NCBI GenBank assembly: GCA_030847615.1
Contig: JAUMIR010000001.1
Coordinates: 178,579,001 to 178,643,000 of the forward strand
Source of the DNA: Gambelia wislizenii
Taxonomy: Eukaryota; Chordata; Lepidosauria; Squamata; Crotaphytidae
Length of the DNA stretch: 64,000 nucleotides
Reading direction: 5' to 3'
Both the position numbers and the translations under genes were made by a program. Below are positions 33,401-44,100 of this stretch, piece by piece. Positions within the stretch are counted from its first letter, which is position 1; each line of letters starts with the position of its first letter. A model generated the notes under the pieces. The model had not been told where the DNA came from. It made no database searches and saw only the letters and a list, made by a program, of their open reading frames with translations.

Positions 33401-33776
33401 ACACTTCATATCTAATGTCTCTGTCACTTTCTTGCTCACATCTTTTAAAGAGCTAACATTGACATGCAATTCTGTATGGGACTTCTTGTACGTTGTTTTT
33501 CTTAAAACAGGCAAAAAAAAAAAAAAGGAAGTAGTCCAAAAGCTCTATTTTTTATTCAATTGGTTTGTTATTGCTAGAATCTGCCACTGAATGAGGAACC
33601 TAAGATTTACATGCATCTCATCAATATTAAGGAAAATTCCTGATGTTGCACCAACTGTTCCGTACAAGAGAAACTTATAAACCAGACCAACTTATTTTAG
33701 AAACCTATTTTTACACATTTAAACAAAATAGCACAGCATCCCTTGTGTGGGACGCAGTTTAAAATAATGGTGTATA

Positions 33777-34005
33777 TGCGTGTGTATGTCCATATGCCTT
33801 CAAGTTGCCTGTCGACCTATGGTGAGCCCATGAATTTCATATGGTTTTCTTGGGCAATACTCAGAGGTGGTTTTGCCAGTTCCTTCTTCTGAAATATAGC
33901 CTAAAGCACCTAGTATTGGTTGGTAGTCTCCCATCCAAGTAGCACCCAGGGCTGACTCTGTTTAGCTTCCAAAATCAGACAGGATCTGATGCCTCTAGGC
34001 CCTAG
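33777..34005 (-). mobile_element. 5S-rRNA-derived SINE
   Basis: On the minus strand 'gaagctaaacagagtcagcc' then 'acttggatgggagac' matches the 5S rRNA internal promoter and central region. The join to the body is 'aggtgctttaggct', followed by 'cagaagaaggaactggcaaa' and 'tatgaaattcatgggc'. The 5S part is clearer here than in the other two copies. Confidence 0.88.
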
Positions 34006-34796
34006 TATACAAATACTAAAAAAATAAATATTTAGGAAATAAATGGGAATACTCAGGAATAATAAGTGACAGGTTTTGTTGGGGGTAAAATGCATAAAAT
34101 AATTTCAGTAACAAATATATATCTAAGTAAATAAAGTCTTGTTGAATAGAATCCTAGCAGCCTTCATATTTCCAACTAGATGAGCCTATCGCATTTAGAA
34201 CCGAGAGCCATTTCTCTATAAATCATAATTAAATCTGGGATTAGCTGTAGCCTTTAATTGATGGGCACTCTTATCCCCAGTTAATATTTCCCAAATCTTG
34301 TCATACCATTCTTTGATAGTAGGAGGCTTTCTATTTTATTTTCCATTTTGCTGCAGTTTGGGGCTTTGCTACTATGAAAAAAAGGGCTATTGGATAGAGC
34401 TTGGCAGTTGTGTGCTAAAAGTAAGAATGTTACTTGTAATAAGTTGGAAGCATCAATGACTGTCAGTGTCATTGTTTAGGAGTTACAACATCAGTGAAGT
34501 TTAAAATATGTTGCGGGAGGTCAGTTCTGGAGTGTTTTCAGCCATTTTTATTTTAAATTTCTTTTTAAAGTCAGCTTTAAAACAATGTATTAGTAACATG
34601 TTTTTAACAAGTATTGTCACAATTTTCCTCAGCCAGCAATAGGTAGTGAGGATGAGTTCTTTGGGGAGGAAAGTACTAACGAGTGTTTTAGCATTAGAAG
34701 TAACTTTTTCAAACTCTGCATTCAGCTCCCTCCTAATGTGTGACACTGCTTCCAGGCCCAAAACAAGAAAGCTGTCACAGGGTAAAAGGACAATAC
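34006..34796. other. No recognised repeat
   Basis: AT-rich; the short minus frames have no recognised domain. It may include an old LINE remnant that I cannot place. Confidence 0.4.
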
Positions 34797-34895
34797 ATAC
34801 CCTGTGGATTTATTAAGTGCAATCCTATATATGACTAGACAGAAATAAGTTTCACTCAGTTGAATACAATCTACTTTTAGGTAATTGAGTTTACA
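34797..34895. repeat. Short 'gcaatcctat' palindromic repeat
   Basis: 'gtgcaatcctatatatgact' is followed by 'aataagtttcactcagttgaat', as in the copies at 29394 and 52050. Confidence 0.5.
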
Positions 34896-35526
34896 ATTAC
34901 AGTTTTATGGCTCAAGCCAGTTTTTGGTCCCAACTGAGAAGAGCCACTGAATCAATGGATATTGCACCAGCATAACGGGGCACCTTTTCGCTCACCCATC
35001 ATTCTGTTATAAAAACAGAACTTGTCAATTCATGGCTTAAGCCATGAATAAAAAGGAGAGCAGGGGGAACAGAAGGGGCACAAGAGCATAATGACACAGG
35101 AATGGCATCATCTGAAAGGAAAGCTCTTTCACAATCTCCTGTCGTCCCTGTAATGGATTAATTTGGTCATCTTATAATCTCCCTCATCTGCATTAATGGC
35201 ATCATTACCAACGTCTGTATCCTGCCTCTTGCTTCATGATTGGTTTGGCTATTTTTTTAAAAATTGTAGCCGTAATACTACTATAATGCTACGTCTGTAT
35301 GACAGTACGTACAACATCATTATAAAGCCCTCCGTGACTGGTGAGATCTATTATCAGAGAGATGACACAAGAAAAGAACACAACATTCCTTGCTATTTTC
35401 CTTTCTCCTGCAGCGAGAAGAGACTGCCACGTTTTTGACTGTACCAGTTTTCCCTTTGTAATAGTGTTATACAGCCTTCCTTATAGTGTTATAATTATAT
35501 TCATTGTTTTGCAATGGAACCAGTTA
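34896..35526. other. No clear feature; possible partial Harbinger-like fragment
   Basis: An inverted pair 'cttgtcaattcatggcttaa' and 'gccatgaataaaaag' lies at about 35018-35058. 'cttataatctccc' at 35170-35182 resembles the GGAGATTATC end, but the partner end is not visible. Confidence 0.35.
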
Positions 35527-35528
35527 TA

Positions 35529-35984
35529 CAGTTATCCCTTAACATTCGTGGCTGTGACATTCGCAGTGTTGAGTATTCGCAGGTTTGCTTCACCCTCCAT
35601 ACTTGCCTGGGTCTTCACTTCCCTTTGTAAAGGGACCGAAGACCCATGGAAGTGCGGGGGCTGAGGCAAAGCCTCTTAAATCACCCCTCTCCCATGCCTT
35701 CGCTCCCTTTGCAGGGAGAGTGAAAGCCCAGGAGAGGGGCGATTTTAGGGGTTTTTCCTCACCCTCCATGCTTGTCTGTGTCTTCACTTCCCTTTCTAAA
35801 GAGAGGGAAGGCCCAGGCAAGCACGGAGGGTGAGGAAAAGCCTCTTAAATCGCCCCTCTGCTTGGCCTTCGCTCTCTTTGCAGGGAGAGCGAAAACCCAG
35901 GAGAGGGGTGATTGTTATTTGTGTTTTTTCCACATTCGCAGGGGTCTGGTGACCCTAATCCCTGCAAATGTGAAGGGATGACTG
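35529..35984. mobile_element. Tigger/pogo-like MITE with internal tandem duplication
   Basis: The ends CAGTTATCCCTTAACATTCG and the reverse complement CAGTCATCCCTTCACATTTG are inverted, with TA on both sides (35527-35528 and 35985-35986). Inside, about 170 bp is present twice in tandem (about 35590-35758 and 35759-35925). Each unit contains 'cttcacttccctt', 'cctcttaaatc' and 'aggagaggggcgat' and is itself partly palindromic, giving open frames on both strands. Confidence 0.8.
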
Positions 35985-35986
35985 TA

Positions 35987-36466
35987 CTGATATACAGTAC
36001 TGCTATAATGTTATGATGTATAATAGTAAACAAATATCAGAAAGGAGGAGTTCAAACATACTAGAATAGTCATCCTCCCAGTACCGGAGGTGGTTGGGGG
36101 GGGTTCTCCCCCAGAGATTTCCATGGTAATCCTTGAGGGAGGGATAACCTAGTTACACCCACATTGCACCCACTAATGGATCATTCATGGAAGAAAGCAC
36201 TATGAGACATCCACACCCAAACTGATTACTAAATTGTTGCAGGAAAAGGAGTCATTAATGGGTTATTTCCAGTGTGAAAAACCCCACATTTTCAGCAACC
36301 CTGCAATGCAACAATGCCTGGAGAGTAACAATGTCATGTGGGAAGGCTGAGGCAATAGTGGGACTAATGCATCACTATGATGGTATAATAGGATGGTATG
36401 ATAATCTATCAAATGCATAATATGATGTGATACCCACACTATCAATCTAACACATAGGACTTTAGC
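35987..36466. other. No recognisable feature
   Basis: A G run near 36095-36106 and AT-rich DNA; no repeat recognised. Confidence 0.5.
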
Positions 36467-36999
36467 AGACAAGCCTCTAAAAACATTCTTTTGCTGGCAT
36501 AATTAAAGCCATTTTTATGCTTTACCTTTGTCTCCCAGCAAAGGCTTCCCCGGCAATGAAGAGGAAGTGAATGATGCCCTGTTCACTTACTTGTTTTAAC
36601 TCTTGTGGATTCTTGCGTGAGTTCATCACACAGGAAATTCAAAAATAAAACAATACATAACACATAAAAAGTGACAGAAAGTGTATTTTATACACACTTA
36701 AAAACTTACAAGTACACTGGGCAGGGTCATTTAAAAAATGTGTCACCTACCTGGATGTTGCAAAATCACCCGGAAGTGTTTTGGATGCTCTGGCCATTGA
36801 CGGAGTAAATATGCAGAAAAAAAGCACTAGGTTTCATAAAAATCTGCACATCCGATCTATTTATAGCTTGTCCCATCAATAAAATAGATTGGCTTATTAG
36901 CAAGACAAACATGAAAGGGCAATGTCGTTTGGTATCTGTGCCCTTTTGCATTTATGTGGCGTCGTTATGACGCTGTATTTGGTGTGTCTAATAAAGTCC
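36467..36999. mobile_element. Nonautonomous DNA transposon, GGACTTTATCAGA family, ATA duplication
   Basis: The ends GGACTTTAGCAGACA and TGTCTAATAAAGTCC are inverted. ATA flanks both sides (36464-36466 and 37000-37002). The interior matches 53493-53765 and 56479-56545 ('cttttgctggcataa', 'ggcttccccggcaatga', 'cacctacctgg'). Confidence 0.85.
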
Positions 37000-37002
37000 A
37001 TA

Positions 37003-37488
37003 CTCAAAAGTTATTAAAAACAGCAATATCACTGTAAAGCAGCAAGAAATCAGAAATGCATTAATTCCAATCAATATGAGAGCAGCAGAAAATTTGATCA
37101 AATTCTCAATGCTTCCAAGCACCCTCCAAAACCATGTCCATGTTAAAAAATGAGACGAAAAATAGTTGGGCAGCCCATTTCCCACAATGCTCTCTTACTC
37201 TCAGCTTGGGCATCCTGTGTCATGGGTTTGCCATTCTTTCACCATGAAACCTCAAAACATAGACCAACATGAATTTTTCTTGTGATGTGTTTGAGTCAAT
37301 CAGTCATGGATCTACAGCCTTCAGTCAATAAATTAGGGATGGAGAAGCATTTCTTTTCTTTTAATCTTTTAATAACTACTTTCCAAAATTTGCATTTATT
37401 ACACAAACTTTATGGACAAAATTTGGGATGAAGAAAAAATGAATATGGGAGATATATAGATTCAACTGTCTAGCAACAGGTTTTGAGT
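37003..37488. other. No recognisable feature
   Basis: No recognised repeat or credible open frame. Confidence 0.5.
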
Positions 37489-37759
37489 ATAGCTGGACCC
37501 CAGTATCCGGGCGGGGGTGGTGGTTTCCAGACTTATCATGGATACCAGAAACTATGGATAACAGCAAATCCTATTAAAATAATGGACTTCTGTTAAAAAA
37601 GCCTACCATAGAATTGTGTTGGAGGACCTAGATGATGTCTAGAGAGGATATCTCTCTAGGCATTTTCTAGGATGACTCTGTGGTATGTGTCCCTGTTTTG
37701 TGTCCTGTGGATAACTGAAACTGTGGATATTGGTTCTATGGATATGCTGGCCCGACTGT
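37489..37759. mobile_element. Tigger/pogo-like MITE
   Basis: The left end 'ctggaccccagtatccgg' and the right end 'ggatatgctggcccgactg' are inverted and diverged, with TA at the right flank. The internal pair is 'ataccagaaactatggataac' and 'gtggataactgaaactgtgg'. Confidence 0.6.
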
Positions 37760-38178
37760 ACTTAAAAGTCTGGCTTTGATTCCCTGTTTTTCAGTTTTGT
37801 GGCACTGAACTAAGATTGACACACCCCACCCTGCACTTTCTCTTCATCTTTAACGGCTACGTAGCATGTAGCTACAACATGGTTCTCTACATGCTGAGAA
37901 TGGCTATAGCTATTGAATATGGCCAGGGATGACAGGTGAGAATTTAATTCTTTTTGTTTTCTGTAAGAAGTTATCAAAGTTTAGAATTTACTTCATACAT
38001 TCAATAGAAAGAACTTGAATCTCTAAATGGGGGAGAAAGAGAAATTGAGAAATGTATTCATGCCACATAGAAATGAACCAGAGAAACAGAGCTCACAGAA
38101 CTTGAGGTGGGACTACCTCTAGCATTTGGCATCTTCGTTGTTTCAAATTCATGTTCAACATGTGTGGGATTTAACCAA
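37760..38178. other. No recognisable feature
   Basis: No recognised repeat or credible open frame. Confidence 0.5.
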
Positions 38179-38830
38179 GGGGTCGTTTACACGGCAAAAA
38201 TAACCCTCAAAGAATTCGCCTAGAATTCTTATAGTTCCCACGTGTTCCACATCTGCATCGCCCTTTTCGGAAGGAGGGGGTCTAAAACACCCGTAAGTGG
38301 CGCACTTAATGACACCACTGATTTTCCGCCTTTTTTAAAAAAGTGCCGCAAGTTTGCGCATTATCGCATTTGGGAACTGTCCGTTTTTTTAAAATTCGCG
38401 ATGTTTAAAATTAGGGATGTGGGCGGTTTTTTATAGTGACACCACAGAAACCCGCCTACACATCCGGCTTTCCTATCTGCTTTGAAGCATCCCTGTAAAC
38501 ATCTATCGTTTTCCTAATGAAGTCAGTTCAGAGAACAAAGAAGGGGGGCAGGGGAATAGCTTGGAGTCATGCCAAAACTCTTGATTTACTGGATCTTTGG
38601 GGGGAAGAGAAAGTACAGGAGCAGCTACGTCTATGTCACCGGAATATCGATGTCAAAAAATAGCCGCAGAAATGCAAAAGCGTGGACACAACCGAACCCC
38701 GGAAGAATGCCGCACGAAATCGAAAATGATGTGTCAGAAATACAGGGAAATTAGATATCATAACTCTAATAGCCAAATACAAGCAGGAAATGAGCATAGC
38801 TAAAACCTCCATGGCTGCAGCAATTTAATT
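38179..38830 (+). mobile_element. Harbinger-like element with Myb/SANT-like remnant, right end not found
   Basis: The left end GGGGTCGTTTACACGGCAAA resembles the ends of 22705-23707. It is followed by 'cggaaggagggggt', as in the other Harbinger-like elements. A Myb/SANT-like remnant begins about 350 bp inside. The right terminus cannot be identified. CpG content stays unusually high to about 39190, so the element may extend that far. Confidence 0.5.
38530..38803 (+). pseudogene. Myb/SANT-like domain protein, frameshifted
   Basis: One frame encodes 'GIAWSHAKTLDLLDLWGEE', then 'KVQEQLRLCHRNIDV'. At an A6 run (38655-38660) the frame breaks, and the next frame continues 'IAAEMQKRGHNRTPEECRTK' and 'KMMCQKYREIR' to a stop at 38803. 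Domain order and motifs match 20470-20820, which shares 'GEEKVQE', 'NID', 'IAA.M', 'GHNR' and 'EECRTKSK'. The conserved tryptophan after GIA and the one in LWGEE are the expected helix-core residues of a Myb-like fold. The arginine in CHRNID is intact here but a stop in the first copy. Inactive by frameshift. Confidence 0.7.
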
Positions 38831-39999
38831 GGCACCATTAAAGAGAACAAAGTCCATAAAAGATGATGAGATGACCAATCAGAAGCCCAAGAGGGGGGAA
38901 GTGGATGACCAATGGGAGTACGGGTGGCGGGAAATCCCGAAGGAAGTACGTCTAGAACAAACGACATACTTTGTTGATTGACAGGTACGGTTGTCAAAGT
39001 ATGCGGAATATCGATGTCGTGGGAACTGAAATATTTCGATGTGTAGAAATTCGCACATTAATATATTCCACATTATAAGCACATCAGAACTACATCGCGG
39101 AACTAAACAGGATCCGAAATTTTGCCGTGGGAACTTAACGATGCAAAATCGAAAGTGCGCTAATGCGATACTTTGTGCAACAAAAGTTGCTGTGGAACCA
39201 ACCCCCAAGTTCCATTGTTCTTTTCAGCATTGCAGCACAAGCTCCATTTGCTTGTACTATATGAGAAAGGCTGACCTATCAGAGCCTGTTAAAAATGGAG
39301 TAGGAAGGGGAGAGGTGATAAAAAATATTAGTGTAAGAGTCTGGACTTTGATAAATTCCTTGCATTCCAAAACACCATTTATTACTACTGCTTACTGTTG
39401 AATGCTTGTGAAAAGTACTATACCACAGAGCCTACAGTTTGTTGTCGAGATTAGTAAACCCAAGCTGTCCAAAACTAGGCTCCACACTACTGTTGGGATT
39501 TGCTGAAAGCTTCCCTCTATCGTTTGGGAGTGGTGTGTTGCTTCAGTGGTGTTGTCTTGCCTTAATTCAAAACCGAGCTCCTCTCAAGAGTTCTGAGTTT
39601 CTAATTGCTCTGTTGATCTTGTTTCTAATTACTCAACTCATAACTGTCATGCAGATTTAGAAGTTTAAGAACACTGGCAATTTACAGGGTACAGTTGCCT
39701 TCCGCAGTGTTCTTTGATTCCCATAATTAATGTAGCTATCCCCAAAGTTCATTAAACTCAGAAGCAAAGTGCTGATATCATAAAATAGAGGAGTGTACGT
39801 TTTTAAGAATAACCTTTCCTGCCCTCATCCCTTTACAGGCAACAGTGTCTATTTTGTATGTATGTATGTATGTATTTTTAGTCAGCTTTTGGGCTGGAGT
39901 GATGCATCAAAACCTTAAATCACCTGTTTTCTTCCAGAGGAAATGCTTCATTCAAATGATGTTATTTCCCCATCATGTCTAGTTTGAGAAGCTACATGG
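38831..39999. other. No recognised repeat; CpG-rich first part
   Basis: From about 38840 to 39190 CpG is more frequent than in neighbouring DNA, perhaps the rest of the Harbinger-like element. After that the DNA is AT-rich. A (TGTA)n run lies at about 39856-39873. Confidence 0.4.
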
Positions 40000-41127
40000 T
40001 GTCATGGGCCAGGATTCGGACTCAGATTCTGAGTCTGAAGAAGAGACTCATGCAGTTCTCCCAGTTAGATTCATGCAGCTCTTGCAGTTGAAGAGCAGGC
40101 TCAGCCTGAGGAAGAACAGAGTTAGGATTCACCTGCAGCTGAGTTGGTAGAGGAGGCAGCTGGGGAGACAGCATGGTCCCCAAGCCCACAGTGTGTGGAG
40201 CACTCATTGAAGCCACGTGGAAAACAGCAGAAGAGGGGCTCCTGATTAGAGCCAGCTTGCAGCAGCCCATTTAAGAGCTGGCTCTGACTAGTGCTGGATG
40301 CTGGAATCAATCTATCTGCTGGTGTTCTTGTTCATGACTTAATTAATTCCTTAATTACATTATCAGATCTTCCAACATTTCACAGATGAAAACGGGGAAA
40401 CATGTGGCAAAGAAACATCACAATGTGGTCAAGTTGGCAAAATTTATGACCAGGGAAGAGCATATAAGCTAGGTGAGGTTGCAGCAGTTTGCTTTTGGAT
40501 TGTCCAACAATCCTTGCTGGATTCTTAGACCCTGTACTGCCTGATGACACTGCTTGTTTCCCTGAACCCAGATCAGCCTTGACTACACTTTTGCCAAGCA
40601 GACTCCCACAGGCAAGGATGCTTTCTGAGCCCTGTTGATATAGTGTCCTTGCTGAGCTATCTCAGAACTCCAAGCTAATTATCCCCCCCTTGCTTGGTCT
40701 GTGAGTGTGTGCTAGCTGATCCAGGACACATCGAACTTTTTCAAATGGGGAACCAACCCCCCCCCCAACCGGGGAGGTCAGGAGGAGGATGGCACTGTCC
40801 CACTCACGGCGCTCCATTTTGGATGATGCCGTCTTCCTCCTGACCTTCCCCCATGCTTCCTCTGTGCTGCAGGCACGAGAAACACACTGCTTTTTATTGA
40901 CGAGGTTTTCCTGTTAATCAAAGTGGTGTGTTTCTTGTATCTGCAGCATGGAGGAAGCATGGGGGAAGGTCAGGAGGAGGACGGCATTGTCCGAAACAGA
41001 GTGCTGTAAGCGGGACAGCGCTGTCCTTCTCTTGACCTCCGTGGGGTTTTTCCCCCCGTTTGAAAAAGTCCTTGGTGAATAAAACCTGTTTTGCCCTCAT
41101 TTGCTGGGTAAGATGAATGCCCTGACA
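40000..41127 (+). mobile_element. Probable solo LTR (family B) holding a foldback element
   Basis: It begins TGTCATGGGCC and ends GCCCTGACA, giving TG...CA termini. A TATA box (CATATAAGC) lies near 40464. An AATAAA signal lies at about 41078-41083, just after a foldback element (40733-41071). Without the insert the TATA-to-AATAAA distance is about 270 bp, like family A. I see no clean target duplication, which lowers confidence. No internal coding sequence is adjacent. Confidence 0.5.
40733..41071. mobile_element. Foldback element inside the LTR
   Basis: The ends GAACTTTTTCAAATGGGG and CCGTTTGAAAAAGTCC are inverted. The arms pair over most of the 339 bp, for example 'ggtcaggaggaggatggca' near 40777 against the block ending 'tccttctcttgacc' and 'cccatgcttcctctgtgctgcag' against 'ctgcagcatggaggaagc'. 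No coding capacity. Confidence 0.8.
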
Positions 41128-42031
41128 GGGATTTGTGAAACTGCTGTAATGGACAATTGGCTATTTCTTTGTTGATGGGGGAAGCAACACTATATGACTT
41201 CTCTTCTGACCAGTGTTTGGAAAAGTATGGCTAAGAGTAATAAACTTTTCACAACTCTTAAAGAAAATGCAACCACATAAACAATTCATACTTTTCAGTA
41301 AGAGCCCCAAAGGAAGTATGCCTGATTGGGAAAAGGATCAGAAGGAAGCAGATGTAAGCCAACTGATGGTAAAGAAATGTGGGCAGCATCCAACATTGTT
41401 GCTTTGTGGATGGAAAATACTTCCATTCGTGGAGTTGGAACTACACTCTGGGAAGGGGTTCCTTCATGAGTGAAAATGATCTTTCTATGAGCATACCTCT
41501 GATTTCATGGATGGATGTTTCTTTGTCCTTCCATAGAGTTTCAGTATTGGAAGCTGTTCCTGAATTACTATTGTATTTCTTCACTGATTAATGTTCACTC
41601 CAATTGTTCAAAACTAAGTCTCTCAGTGCTTTTTATTTAAGGCTCCTCACACTGAGCTTGGTTCAACATAAACCAATGACCTTGGGGCATTGTGCCAAGG
41701 TTATACACTGTTCATTGTTCATACATATTACATGACATATGTACATTTCAGAACTTACTTGAAGTAAGTTCAAGTTGTAGCCTACCACAAGCCTTTGTAG
41801 CCTGCCACAAGACTTGACCCTCCTATTGTTCTGATATTGCAGGGACAGTTCCGATTCACCCTGTGTCTTCCTGCTTTCTCAGCTGCTTTTAAAATGTCCT
41901 AGTTTCTCTTTTCCTCCACTCACTTCCCCCTTTTGTCCTCAACTTACTTTAATTGTTGCAAACAGATTTCAAAGTGCAAAAGTGGTCTGTACTTAATTCA
42001 GCAGGAGGCTAAGGAGGGAAGTGGCAGAATC
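41128..42031. other. No recognisable feature
   Basis: No recognised repeat or credible gene. Confidence 0.45.
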
Positions 42032-42140
42032 TTGGCCTTTCCAGTAGGCTCAGGCAAACGCGATATGAAATACACACAAAGGCAAAAGCGATATGAAAAG
42101 AGCACACAAACCCTGCACAGAGCACTCAGAACCTTCTAGA
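42032..42140. repeat. Left flank of the DIRS insertion (same repeat as 16560-16850)
   Basis: 'ccagtaggctcaggcaaa' matches 16568-16588. The right-hand continuation of this repeat is at 48588-48718, on the far side of the DIRS element. Short 'ggcaaaagcgatatgaaa' repeats lie between. Confidence 0.5.
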
Positions 42141-42162
42141 ATCGCTAGGCAGATTCACTCCA

Positions 42163-42205
42163 ATGGTCACTCTGAGGCGATACTGCCTATTCCCCTCAGT
42201 TCCAT
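42163..42205. repeat. DIRS inverted terminal repeat, left copy
   Basis: It is the near reverse complement of the right copy. The shared core is 'aactgaggggaatagg' followed by 'tatcgcctcagag' on the element's sense strand. Confidence 0.8.
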
Positions 42206-42598
42206 ATAGGACGCCACAAGTAGCAGCATCAGAGAAATTAAGCATAAAGCAGGACATAGAGGGGAGGATGGGTGGGTCTGTGTGAATGAATTCACAGAAG
42301 ACCACTTGAAGATCTATGGTTACAGGTATGCAACCTGACCATCTTCCTTGTGGTCTCTGTGAATCCACACAGCTGGGTAGACTAGGAAGCATAACCACAA
42401 GAGGTAGGAAATGTCATGCTAACAACACAAAGCCATCAATATCAATAAATACAACTGACAAATAAATGCCTTGAACCATATTAACCTGTATTAGACAAGG
42501 TAGATCAAAGGGTCAAATCTGAACCTCTTAGCAAAGAACATGTCATTTAACCAATAAATAGTACACAACTGACAGAAAATAGCAACAGTAATAAGTGA

Positions 42599-44100
42599 TT
42601 ACTGAATAGCTGCAAGGAGAACAGCTTTCCCAAAAGCAGCATCACTCCTTGACCTATTGTCCAATCTGTAATGTGAGATGAAAGTCAAGGGAGAAGACCA
42701 AGTTGCTGCTTTACACACAGGAACACCTGTGTAGAATGTCCCCTGATCCTTAAGGGCAACAGTTTTTTTGGCCATTTCATAGGATAATCTAATCGCTGAC
42801 ACAAACCATTTAGAGACCCTTTGCGGAGATATTGGAGCACCCTTCATGTCTTGAGCATATGAAACAAACAGTTTAGGTGTCTTTGGGAATGAAGCCGTGC
42901 AGACCATATAGAATGCCAGGGCTCGATGAACATCGAGGCAGTGAAGAGTCCTCTCAAACCCACCTGAAGAATTCTGCATCAATGTCGGCAACACAATAAG
43001 TTGGTTAAGGTGAAAACTTGACACAACCTTGGGCAAGAAGGAGATGTCAGGTTTCAAGGCCACCTTGTGCTTGTGGAACACAAGATAGGGAAAATCCAAT
43101 CACAACGCACACAGTTCACCAGCCTGTCTGGCTGATGTGATAGCCACCAAGAAGGCAGTCTTCCATGATATGAGATGAAGATCTGCTGAAGCCATGGGTT
43201 CGAAGGGGCTTTTCGAAACTGGGACAGCACCAATTCGAGGCTCCATCCCGGCGGTTGGTTCAGTCACTGGTGGATGGAGATTCACATGCTCTCGAAGGAA
43301 CTTCTTCCCCAAGGATTCCCAAAACTGAGAGGGATGGCCCAGTGCTTGAAACTCAACTGAAATCGCTGCCAAGTAGCACTTTAGTGAAAAAACCAAAGTC
43401 CCGAGTCAGACAGGTGCAGCAGAAATTCAAGTACAGAAGGAATCGTAGCACTTTGGACATACAAATTCCTTTCTGATAGAAAAGCCTGGAACCTTTTCCA
43501 TTTGTAGTGATATGAGCATCGTGTCGACATACAGAGGGAAGCGTCAATTGCATACTGTACTGCAGGAGGCATGGCAGAAATTTGACCTATGGTATGATTC
43601 GCCACGCTGTCAATTTCAATGTTGGAAGATCTGGGTGACAAACCTTGCCCTTCTGCATCGTAAGGAGGTCCAGACAGAGCGGAAGGTGGAGGTACCGATG
43701 TCAGGCCAGATGTAGGAGTGGACCGAACCAAGGCTGACGAGGCCACCAGGTAGCAATTAGGTTCACATTTGACTTGTCTCAATGCAACTTGGAGACTGCT
43801 CTCATGAGCAGGGGAAACGGTGGAAACAGATAAAGGAGAGGACTGGTCCATTGGTACAGGAACACATCCCCTAACGACCCCTTTACACAGGACTGGGCAC
43901 AGAACAGCCGGCACTGGTTGTTGGTTGGTGAAGCAAACAAGTCTATTCTCGGGTATCCCCACTGCCGAAACAAGGCTCTCCCTTCGGTACAATGCAACAT
44001 CCATTCGTGGACAGTCAAATTCAAATGTCTGAGCCCATCGGCAAGAAAATTCTCCTCCCAGGAAGATGGATAGATTGAAGGAGAACATTCCTCTGTACAC
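42599..44100 (-). pseudogene. DIRS tyrosine recombinase (broken)
   Basis: A tyrosine recombinase would integrate the circular DIRS DNA. The upstream frame (44100-43381) ends in an N-terminal core-binding region with 'YHYKWKRFQAFLSERNL' and 'TIPSVLEFLLHLSDSGL'. A frameshift near 43395 moves into the frame with 'KCYLAAISVEF' and the catalytic arginine in 'ITSARQAGELCAL'. A TGA at 43100-43102 then interrupts the same frame, which continues 'KVALKPDISFLP' and later 'KAATWSSPLTFISHYRLD', where the tyrosine is the likely nucleophile. The His-x-x-Arg box expected before that is not recognisable (the residues there are 'LKDQGTF'). The upstream part overlaps the RNase H frame, as usual in DIRS. Inactive. 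Confidence 0.82.

Noticed and set aside
33900..34005. A 5S rRNA gene
   Set aside because: Only part of the 5S sequence is present, diverged and fused to a SINE body, so it is a SINE head and not a functional gene.
35585..35981. Repeated frames on both strands with similar peptides
   Set aside because: They result from the tandem palindromic unit inside the MITE, not from a repeat protein.
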